Notes under the pieces: generated by a model
What the model was told of the DNA's origin: nothing
Database searches by the model: none
The model's input: only the letters and a program-made list of their open reading frames with translations
Program-made: the position numbers and the translations under genes
Assembly (NCBI GenBank): GCA_947589635.1
Contig: CANQCC010000025.1
Coordinates: forward strand, 1 to 13,979
Reading direction: 5' to 3'
DNA from: an uncultured Clostridia bacterium
Lineage (GTDB): Bacteria; Bacillota; Clostridia; Christensenellales; CAG-917
DNA: 13,979 nucleotides
Part shown: piece after piece, positions 7,701-13,933 of the stretch
Layout: each line of letters opens with the position of its first letter
How positions within the stretch are numbered: position 1 is the first letter of the stretch

Positions 7701-10700
7701 AGGGTGCCATCATCCTGCAATTTAGCCGTATAGACATTATAAGTAGAGCCCCACGAATGATACGCCCATGCTATAGTCTTTTCGCCCGCGATATACCAGC
7801 CGATATAACTACTGCTACTATCTGAGTACGTTTCAGTTTTTTCGCCATAATCCTTTACATCAATGACGGTATGATTTGCGTCATTTGTAATGGCAAGTTG
7901 ATGCACCGCGCCGTTAACTTCGCCTATAAACTTGCCGAAGAAGCCGTTGTAGGCGTCGTCGGCCTGCTTTGTGTAGGTTGCAGCATCGCCTGTTTCGGAT
8001 TTGATTGAAATGCTACCGAGGTCATCACTTACAGTTGCCGTCCAGGTATCGCTCAACACCGTCCACTGTAAGGTGTTTTTCGCAATGGTCTTGTAATCGG
8101 CAGATTTTCTGACGTTTGTATTCCCTTGGGTCGCAAGCACCTTGCCGTCGTTGGAGAATTCGAACACGGTGGTGGTGTCGCCATCGGTGTACAGATAGAC
8201 GCCCTCAAGCTTGACTTCGTCAAATTGCTCGGACAGCGTATAGCTGTTCGTCCTGTAGCCGCCGTGTACGCACGCCAAAGTCATGGTTTCGCCGGCGATA
8301 TCAAGGGTCCACTCCGACCAATCGTTCAAGACGATGTAGTATTTGTCTTCCCCGCCAAGGAAGTATTTCAGGGTGTACTCTGTCGGCTCTGTCGCCTGCG
8401 TGGAAACGGTGAAGGTATTTTTGCCTATCTCCACATTGAGGTTGGAATTCTTGCCAATGGCGGTCCATTTTTGAGTGCCGCTTTCGCCGGCTTGCGCATA
8501 CAATTTTTCGGGTATGGACGCCACGCCGTCGGGCTGTACTTCCTCGCCCAGCTTCTTGTATGTGCCGTTGTAGGCGTCTTCGCCTTCTTCCAACACTATG
8601 CTGCCGTCGGACTGCACCGTGATCTTGTAGGTGTATTTAGTAATGTTGCCGATCGTTAAGGAATATACGCCCTCGTCCGCAATGCGAGTGACCGTCTGCT
8701 TGTCGGTGTTGTTGCATATGCTGACGCTCCATGCTTTGATGGTCTCGCCGCTTGAATTGTCAACGTCGAAGTGGATGAACGCGTAGCTGTCCCCCTTCTT
8801 CATGTACCAGTCGCCGGCAAGCGTAAACCCATCCGGCTCGTCCACAGAAGCCAGCTTTCTTGTAACAGAATAGTCTTTGCCAGAATTGCTCCATTTATGA
8901 TCCGGCACCTTATTAAATTCCACGATGAAGTTCACAACAAATGCATACGGATTTGAGTCACTACTGCCACTCCACTTATGCAGAAGAAGGATATCTCCGT
9001 CAAGACCTTCGCCAAGATCTTCAAGTCCTGTAGCATAGAAAGCCATGCCATATACATGATAAGTTGTGCTTATATCGCTCTGATTGTATACCACATAGTT
9101 GCTCGCGGTCTTGCCGTTTATCGTCACGGAGTTCTCGCCTACAACGATCGTCACATCTTTATTCTTGATGGTGCCGCTGTATGTGCCCTGCATCCTCTCG
9201 TCGATGCTACCGTTTTCCGTATTGTAAAGCACGGCAAGTTCATCGCCTTCATCATCGTGCCCCGGCTTGGTGTGCAGATATATCTCGCCGACTGCGACAT
9301 CGTCGTCCGCTTTGAAATAATATACCGTGCCTTTGTATGTGAACTTATAGACATCCCAGTTGTAGACACCGTTAATATCGCAGTACTTTGTAACGGCAAC
9401 TTGAGAGGACTCTCCACCCTCGGCTATGGTCAAAACCTTGCCATCTGCGTCAATGGATATTGTCCAGTCTGCGCCACCCATTTTCCATGTAATGTTTTTA
9501 TAATATTCCTGCGCAAAGCCCGGGAACTGATACGCATCCGCCACATAGTTGTATACGGTGGTTTGGGAAGCGCTTTCGTAGTCCTTAAGTTGCTTTGCAC
9601 CGCCGTTGTTGTCTATTATGGCATAGTGATACCCGCTATTTGAGTTGCCGCTTATCTTGAACCTGAGAACGCCATTCGTGAGGTCTGCCTCAACGTCGCT
9701 GACCAACTGACCATAATAGTAGTAATCGCCCGCCATGGACTCGCCATCCTGCGTGAAGCAGATCCAAGGATCGTGCTCTGCCGTATAAGTCCAATGCGAA
9801 ACAAACGCGTTCTCGGTGGGCTCTTCGTAAGCCTCGGTCTTGAAGTAATGGCCAAACCACTTGCCGAAGTTTATGTAGCTTGCGTCAAACACCGGGGTAA
9901 GCGCATTGCCGTTCGCTATTATCTTGAACGTGACGCCATTGATGTCGCCGGAGGCTATGTCGAAGGATATCGTGCCCTGCCCGTCGTTGTAGGTGTAGGT
10001 GCCGGTCTCCTCCTCCGCGGCAGCTACGCCTGCCTGCGCATAGGAGTATGAGTATTGGTTTTCGACCTCGGCGCTTATCCTTATGGTCAGCGTGCCGGAG
10101 CTTTCCGCCCAGGTCGCCGTGTAGGTCTTGCCCTTGATGACGTCGCCAAGGTTGGCTTTGTTGACCTCGTACTTATTGCTTTCGTCGTCCAACTTGTAGG
10201 TCACTTCGTTCACCGTGACAAGTTTCTCAACCGCGTCATAGGTGTAGCCGTATTCCTGATCGTCAAGCCTTGCTTCGCCAAATCCGTCAAGATACAGGTC
10301 GCCCTCAAGCCCGCTGCCATCCTGAGGAGTATAAGTACCACGCTCTGCTCCCGCAAGGGTCAAAACTGTGTTAACGCCCGTGCCGCTGCGCTTTGCATAT
10401 GTGGTTACCTCGCCATATTGGACCTGGAATTCGCTGCCGTCTTCGTTCATGGTGTCGGCCTTGAATGCCCAGCCTTGCTTTTGCGCGGAGAAATAGATCG
10501 CGCGGGTTGTGTTGACCGCTACGCCCTCATTGCGCACGATATACTCAAGCACGACCGCAACTGCGCTGTCGTTCCCATAGTTTTTGACTGTATATTGCGT
10601 GAAGGGGTTGCCGCCGCTTGCCGCGTTGCCGCACGGAATAAGCGCTATCGTGCCATTGCCCTCGCCAAGGTTGACCTGCAAGCAGCTGTCCGCTGAAGTG

Positions 10701-12925
10701 AAGCTCCACTTGAGGACGGTATTCGCCCCAAGGCGCGCAACAAGGTTGTAGGTGCCCTCTTGCTCCGTCACATTGACATACGACAGAATATTTGACCTAT
10801 AATCATAATCGTAGCACTCGCCTTTGTCGCCATAGTATATCTCGCTTACGCGACCGTCTCTGTCAAACGTGATGCCGCGCGTAAATGTATTATTGCCAAC
10901 AGACTCTTTTGTCATGAAGAGATAACCGCCGCTGAAACTTGTTTTGCCCGCGGGGTTGAAAGTGTACTTCGCCGTCGCTTTGGCAGAATCGCTTGACGCC
11001 GAGTAAACGTTAAGCGCGGTCATGCTGTCTGCCTCTGCCGAGACAAGCACCCACGTGCCATAGCCCTTGCCGGCTGTATTGCCGAAGTCGGCAGTTATAA
11101 AGCTGCCCTTCAATACATAGCTTCCGCGAGCCAGACCGGATATCTTTGTCAGATTGTTGTTGACATACAGCATCAACAAAGTGTCCTTATCCTCTGCGTT
11201 CGCCGCGCTGTTTACCCATACGCCGTCAAACGCGGAGACATTATTGTTCCACTCGGTCATCGCGAAGTCTTCGCTGCTCTTTTTGATCTCGACAGAGCCA
11301 TCCTCTTTGAGAGTCACTACAAAGTCGCTTCCGACATTGTTGACGATCGCCAAAGAGCTTGCGCTGCTTTCCGTAAATGAAGGAGTCTCGCCCACGTTGG
11401 CAACGTAGACCGCTACGCCGCTCGCCGTGATCGCAAGAGAATAATGTGAATCGCCGTCGACCTTTTCATAGACCTTGACATAATCGCTCACCGCGCGAGC
11501 CACCGCATTAAACGTCACGTCGGACGTCAATGTGTAGGACGAATTTGCGTTTAGCGTGTCGCCCTCGCCGTTCGCCTTCCAACCGAAGAAGATGTGATCC
11601 GCCCATGTGAGGTTTGCAAGGTTCACCGTCGTATCGCCTTCCGCCACCTTGTCAACATACGCCGCATCCGGCACATTGCCGCCGTCCGCTTGATATGTCA
11701 CAAGATAGGACTCTGTCCATTGCGCGACAAGAGTCACATCCGCGCTCGCCTGATAGTCCGCGCCCGGCTCGACAGCTGCGGCCGCCGCTCCGTCCGCCTT
11801 CCAGCCCGTCAGCTTGTGATTTGCCCAACGGGTAGTAGCGTCTATTGTGGGCAGATTTATATGGGAATCTTTGTCGACAGTCACCGCCTGAGGAGCGTCT
11901 CCCGCAGAAGCGCCCTCGCCAAGCGAGTAAGTCACCGTGACTTGCTCCACCCAATTTGCCCTTATCGTCACATCAGCTGTCACTGTGTGCGAATTGTTTT
12001 CTATCTTGTCATCATTGATGTACCAACCATCAAGCCTGTATTTCTCTCTCACAAGATCCGCGGGAAGAGTTATGACCGCGTTTTCGTCGTACGCGCCGCT
12101 TTGCAGCTCGAACGCGCCGGTATAGCCGCCAAGGTCAAACGTGACGTTGTACTGCCTCATCCAGCTTGCGACAAGCTGTACGTCTGCGCTCACTTGGTAG
12201 GTGCTGCCCGCCGCAAGGACTTCGCCCTGCCCGTTCACCTGCCAACCCGCGAACCTGTAATTTGCATAGGTCACGCCCGTAAGCCCGGGAAGCTGTATGC
12301 TGCCGTTTATGTCCACTGTCACCTGCTGAGGTGCGTCGCCTACGGGGCCGCTGCCAAGCGAGTAGGTCACCGTGACCTGCTGTATCCACCTTGCAACCAT
12401 CTGCACGTTTGCGTTCACCTGGTAGCTTGCGCCCGCAAGAAGCGTGGCGCCTTCGCCATCCGCTTGCCAGCCCGCAAAACGATAACCCTCGCGAGTCACG
12501 CCGTCGGGAAGCTGCGCAAGCTGTATGGACGTGCCCTCCTCGATGTTGGATTGCGTTGCCGGCGCCTGCCCGTCTACTCCCGCGCCAAGGCTGTACGAAA
12601 CGCTATAATAGGTCACCGGGGCCCATTTAGCAACAAGTTTCACATCTGCCTCGACTTTGTATTTGGAGCCGACCGCAAGGACGTCGCCTTCGCCGTCCAC
12701 CTGCCAGCCGCTGAGCTTGTAGCCCGCGCGCGTCGTGCTTGGCAAATCGATCTCACTGCCGGCCTCCACCGACTGCGACTCGACCGCCTCCGCGCCCTCG
12801 CCAACTTCAAATGTAACCGTGTACTTGGTCGCGCCCGCGTTCTTGTTGCACGCCGCAAACAGCCCCGCGCAAAGCGTAAGCACCAGCGCCACCACTATAA
12901 CGGTCAATAATGCCTTTCTCTTCAT
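4721..12925 (-). CDS. Giant InlB-repeat lipoprotein with tandem beta modules (2734 aa)
   Basis: One uninterrupted 2734-codon frame. Residues 1-26 form a lipoprotein signal peptide ending LFAAC (lipidated C26). About residues 33-475 carry six InlB B-type repeats, each with a Y-x-V-T-F/Y strand, a GY-x-GW core and a VA-x-W end. From about 480 to the end are beta-rich modules of no family I recognise, with D/N-G turns and many Trp and Tyr. Type B (G-x-W openings; W at 1373, 1975, 2272), type A ([IL]PEELY openings at about 1471, 2066, 2358, 2461) and type C (EGVY openings at about 1575, 2171) recur in the order B-A-C with a period near 295 residues. No catalytic motif, LPXTG or C-terminal membrane segment is seen. 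The ATG at 12925 has GAAGGAG seven bases upstream. A surface adhesin or glycan-binding role is inference. Confidence 0.92.
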   Translation of the reverse strand: MKRKALLTVIVVALVLTLCAGLFAACNKNAGATKYTVTFEVGEGAEAVESQSVEAGSEIDLPSTTRAGYKLSGWQVDGEGDVLAVGSKYKVEADVKLVAKWAPVTYYSVSYSLGAGVDGQAPATQSNIEEGTSIQLAQLPDGVTREGYRFAGWQADGEGATLLAGASYQVNANVQMVARWIQQVTVTYSLGSGPVGDAPQQVTVDINGSIQLPGLTGVTYANYRFAGWQVNGQGEVLAAGSTYQVSADVQLVASWMRQYNVTFDLGGYTGAFELQSGAYDENAVITLPADLVREKYRLDGWYINDDKIENNSHTVTADVTIRANWVEQVTVTYSLGEGASAGDAPQAVTVDKDSHINLPTIDATTRWANHKLTGWKADGAAAAAVEPGADYQASADVTLVAQWTESYLVTYQADGGNVPDAAYVDKVAEGDTTVNLANLTWADHIFFGWKANGEGDTLNANSSYTLTSDVTFNAVARAVSDYVKVYEKVDGDSHYSLAITASGVAVYVANVGETPSFTESSASSLAIVNNVGSDFVVTLKEDGSVEIKKSSEDFAMTEWNNNVSAFDGVWVNSAANAEDKDTLLMLYVNNNLTKISGLARGSYVLKGSFITADFGNTAGKGYGTWVLVSAEADSMTALNVYSASSDSAKATAKYTFNPAGKTSFSGGYLFMTKESVGNNTFTRGITFDRDGRVSEIYYGDKGECYDYDYRSNILSYVNVTEQEGTYNLVARLGANTVLKWSFTSADSCLQVNLGEGNGTIALIPCGNAASGGNPFTQYTVKNYGNDSAVAVVLEYIVRNEGVAVNTTRAIYFSAQKQGWAFKADTMNEDGSEFQVQYGEVTTYAKRSGTGVNTVLTLAGAERGTYTPQDGSGLEGDLYLDGFGEARLDDQEYGYTYDAVEKLVTVNEVTYKLDDESNKYEVNKANLGDVIKGKTYTATWAESSGTLTIRISAEVENQYSYSYAQAGVAAAEEETGTYTYNDGQGTISFDIASGDINGVTFKIIANGNALTPVFDASYINFGKWFGHYFKTEAYEEPTENAFVSHWTYTAEHDPWICFTQDGESMAGDYYYYGQLVSDVEADLTNGVLRFKISGNSNSGYHYAIIDNNGGAKQLKDYESASQTTVYNYVADAYQFPGFAQEYYKNITWKMGGADWTISIDADGKVLTIAEGGESSQVAVTKYCDINGVYNWDVYKFTYKGTVYYFKADDDVAVGEIYLHTKPGHDDEGDELAVLYNTENGSIDERMQGTYSGTIKNKDVTIVVGENSVTINGKTASNYVVYNQSDISTTYHVYGMAFYATGLEDLGEGLDGDILLLHKWSGSSDSNPYAFVVNFIVEFNKVPDHKWSNSGKDYSVTRKLASVDEPDGFTLAGDWYMKKGDSYAFIHFDVDNSSGETIKAWSVSICNNTDKQTVTRIADEGVYSLTIGNITKYTYKITVQSDGSIVLEEGEDAYNGTYKKLGEEVQPDGVASIPEKLYAQAGESGTQKWTAIGKNSNLNVEIGKNTFTVSTQATEPTEYTLKYFLGGEDKYYIVLNDWSEWTLDIAGETMTLACVHGGYRTNSYTLSEQFDEVKLEGVYLYTDGDTTTVFEFSNDGKVLATQGNTNVRKSADYKTIAKNTLQWTVLSDTWTATVSDDLGSISIKSETGDAATYTKQADDAYNGFFGKFIGEVNGAVHQLAITNDANHTVIDVKDYGEKTETYSDSSSSYIGWYIAGEKTIAWAYHSWGSTYNVYTAKLQDDGTLLVDYYNDAQNVKFEKDDYEELNMFEITQGKRYVGMFNNTYYAFTFTDDQYATVGDTSKFANTKSQKYTTVAKNMIRLEYSSDKYYITIDSTTSAPASFSVKHNSDTATFSQDKDYDLDGIWEGAQKNKKTAIFINGGTITISSEVSTKGYALNPNPGKYDFEFITSRHAICKTVKYKNNSNRDATSTWKLSRSFADSDGTLTVTIDTTAIKTYYPTSCTKVAVPEDFDINGEWHAGSSTDYKFLNFSTAEGKVSVTASSNSIVETVEDITVYAKGAYSFTINKIVYTAVVSVEDDVTKLNITSSSSSAPFAVKFDKNTLSSATIPEELKTGGTKKDGVWNVYGSGTKAESVKVEDPVIKIILSGGSELTSKYILGQSNNYVLIMNDYSQWTLKNDGTKWVLSCTAGAFDGATDYKDNELGAEITIQIEGVYEYKASYYYATLIFSADGKVTIIDGDDGNLYKDVPYSASGSAGVTFDAGGSAWVVNITEGVAPNPTKMRIVSASNTALQNRDYVPVEATGVSDSDIKGNWYCKTSSGFVTINIAESEGKLTISSAALTGNASELIQIADGVYDFVAKEGSDSGTRIIVKSADQIEIQFYSYLKGTYAKGLPKEATLPAELYGTESKVWKGITQTDNKSDLGDVTITANSILFTVSEAALSSAHIWLLAENNYYITMSDDSVWTLKKGSDGLWVLRCTSGSGTSLGDQTLLDVEKGNADLPEELYGEDSIVWLATTTSSGARNIGKVTIEQNKVSFKMGDAALESQYIWLLAENSYYIIMKDSASSNTTGWTLKKSSSTWTLTCIQGTSDEKKYKENTLSECPEDVILSGTFEGSIGRSWGSPADLKLEFLGDMQVKVTRNESDKGTVSYITTASGVIKFTTADDYAYTVTISYNVLSVADSYSYSGDLSLNIDGTYTLNEGSDSLTLNHEGNTVEYDGTAGNGTGTYTVSIQSDGTINITINIATLDVINGTYVYTQNTLTKQGEDGKVYTA
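5225..5854 (-). repeat. Adjacent A modules, a recent-looking tandem duplication
   Basis: The third and fourth A modules (residues about 2358-2460 and 2461-2568 of the giant protein) are direct neighbours with an offset of 309 bases. Both contain IWLLAEN followed by YYI and then WTLKK. At DNA level the strings from 5363 and from 5672 stay nearly identical for about 40 bases, far more alike than either is to the older copies near residues 1471 and 2066. Confidence 0.8.
11501..12829 (-). repeat. Six InlB B-type repeats within the giant gene
   Basis: Six consecutive units of about 70-78 residues, each ending in a strand of the form VxLVAxW and containing a GWxxxGxG motif before a conserved Y-x-V-x-A-D-V segment. 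The fourth unit is more divergent (DGWYINDD). These small beta-grasp-like folds are known from Listeria InlB and many surface proteins of Firmicutes and Bacteroidetes, where they act as stalks or binding modules. Confidence 0.85.
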
Positions 12926-12972
12926 AATCTGTCTCCTTCACATTGCAGGAAATGTCTGTCTATATGCTCATT

Positions 12973-13011
12973 AAAGAGGCTTGTAACAGCTTGAAGAAAC
13001 ATCTTAGCCTC
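12973..13011 (-). repeat. Duplicated leader hairpin, proximal copy
   Basis: GAGGCT (12976-12981) pairs with AGCCTC (13006-13011). Between them is the segment GCTTGAAGAAA (plus strand), which is identical in the distal copy at 13142-13179. On the minus strand the stem is followed by TTTAATGAG, a weak T-run. It ends about 48 bases before the start codon of the giant gene. Confidence 0.6.
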
Positions 13012-13031
13012 AATTATTCTGTTAATGACGT

Positions 13032-13053
13032 CCCACGGCGTACCCGCCTCGCC
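13032..13053. repeat. 22-base repeat in the leader, proximal copy
   Basis: Identical to 13110-13131 except for one base (CCCACGGCGT[A/G]CCC then GCCTCGCC). The copies are 78 bases apart in the same orientation. The G-containing version holds the near-palindrome CACGGCGTG. Confidence 0.65.
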
Positions 13054-13109
13054 GTAAGCTCGGCTTTTGGTCGCCCGACGGCTTTCACCTTCGTCCATTC
13101 AAACAGGCG

Positions 13110-13131
13110 CCCACGGCGTGCCCGCCTCGCC
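13110..13131. repeat. 22-base repeat in the leader, distal copy
   Basis: Second copy of the element at 13032-13053, differing at one position. It lies ten bases from the distal hairpin copy, while the proximal copy is twenty bases from its hairpin on the other side, so the pair is not a simple block duplication. Confidence 0.65.
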
Positions 13132-13141
13132 CCACCAAATC

Positions 13142-13179
13142 AAAGAGGCATGCAAACGCTTGAAGAAAATTTTGCCTCT
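13142..13179 (-). repeat. Duplicated leader hairpin, distal copy
   Basis: AGAGGCA (13144-13150) pairs perfectly with TGCCTCT (13173-13179), a seven-pair stem around a loop that carries the conserved GCTTGAAGAAA (plus strand). It would lie about 55 bases into the giant-gene transcript. Confidence 0.6.
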
Positions 13180-13241
13180 ATATGACAAAATGGACGGACG
13201 GCCCGCTTTTGACGGCGAACGTCCTATCCCCCTATGTAAAT

Positions 13242-13270
13242 ATAGTACTCTCCATCCTCCATTCTGTCAA
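13242..13270 (-). promoter_or_regulatory. Strong sigma-A promoter of the giant lipoprotein gene
   Basis: On the minus strand TTGACA (13265-13270, perfect) is followed after 17 bases by TACTAT (13242-13247). AT-rich DNA lies upstream, as an UP-element would. It faces the giant gene and is the best promoter on this strand before it. Confidence 0.75.
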
Positions 13271-13279
13271 CTTTATTTA

Positions 13280-13660
13280 AGCAGTTTTATTCATATTTCT
13301 TGCATTAAAATGCCCATTTTATAAATTTTATTGTATTTATATTCATAATTTTGGGTTTTTATGCATGTTTTATAAATAAAAATACATGCGCTTGCAATTG
13401 CTCAGGGCTTGGCACCGTTGCTTTAAGTGGATTAAATTTGCATGGGTTTTGTGTAACTTCTGCAGAATGCCTTGATATTTACGTTATGAATTGCATAAGT
13501 TGCTTTTTGGGGACCCCCACCACCGCACAAAGTGCGGAGCCTCCCCCTATACAGGGAAAATGCTTCTATACCTGCGTTATAAAGGGGTATGCCCAAATTG
13601 GATTGTGATTGTAACGTTTGTCAATAACGCTGTACCACCACTCAACCAATAAAGAAACGG
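13280..13660. other. Gene-free AT-rich spacer
   Basis: No reading frame here has a ribosome binding site or plausible composition. The stretch holds an AT-rich part (about 13280-13390), an imperfect hairpin GCATGT/ACATGC at 13363-13368 and 13384-13389, and the GC-rich hairpin island at 13509-13547, then leads into the structured array. Confidence 0.6.
13509..13547. repeat. GC-rich nested hairpin island
   Basis: An outer stem GGGGA/TCCCC (13509-13513 with 13542-13546) encloses a perfect inner hairpin CCGCAC-AAA-GTGCGG (13523-13537). It is an abrupt GC-rich patch in AT-rich DNA. From memory, similar G-rich boxes recur between genes in gut Clostridia, so this may be one member of a dispersed repeat family. 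That recollection was not checked. Confidence 0.45.
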
Positions 13661-13705
13661 TAAAACCGCGTGTAAGCGTCAAGGACAAACGAACAAATCC
13701 GCAAG

Positions 13706-13739
13706 GCAAGAGGAGCGTACTTTTGCGTACGTGACTTGC
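13706..13739. repeat. Array hairpin, unit 1
   Basis: Outer stem GCAAG (13706-13710) with CTTGC (13735-13739); apical stem CGTAC (13716-13720) with GTACG (13727-13731), loop TTTTGC. On the plus strand it is followed by AAGAAAAATTT. Confidence 0.7.
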
Positions 13740-13804
13740 AAGAAAAATTTATATATCAAACTTAGATAACATAAAAACCGTCTGTACGGGATGAGAGACA
13801 AGGA

Positions 13805-13865
13805 AAAACCCTCTCGACGAGCGTGAGCGTACTTATCGTACGTGACCGTGAGGCGAGAGGGTTTT
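13805..13865. repeat. Array hairpin, unit 2 (also terminator-like both ways)
   Basis: Outer stem of twelve pairs, AAAACCCTCTCG (13805-13816) with CGAGAGGGTTTT (13854-13865); apical stem CGTAC (13828-13832) with GTACG (13838-13842), loop TTATC. The A- and T-runs give it the form of a bidirectional intrinsic terminator with an unusually large internal structure. Confidence 0.75.
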
Positions 13866-13933
13866 GACGATGTATATCGCCCATCGATAACTTAAAAACC
13901 GCCTGTACGGGATGAAGAGCGCGAAAGCGCCCT

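Larger units (their letters stand above)
12926..13235 (-). other. Long 5' leader of the giant lipoprotein mRNA
   Basis: From the predicted start site near 13235 to the ATG at 12925 is about 310 bases with no convincing coding frame. It contains two copies of a hairpin element and two copies of a 22-base element, listed separately. The length and duplicated structure suggest a regulatory leader, but no known riboswitch class is recognised. Confidence 0.5.

Noticed and set aside
11594..12910. 438-codon plus-strand frame opposite the InlB repeats
   Set aside because: It mirrors the repeated InlB units of the true gene, is rich in Arg, His and Cys, and has no ribosome binding site.
13409..13421. 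TTGGCAC followed by TTGC, resembling a sigma-54 promoter
   Set aside because: The GG and GC elements are three bases too close for a sigma-54 promoter, and no gene follows on that strand.
13765..13915. 30-base repeats resembling a CRISPR array
   Set aside because: The interval between boxes is about 91 bases and contains a conserved hairpin rather than a unique spacer; unit 1 has only a degraded box and no cas gene is present.
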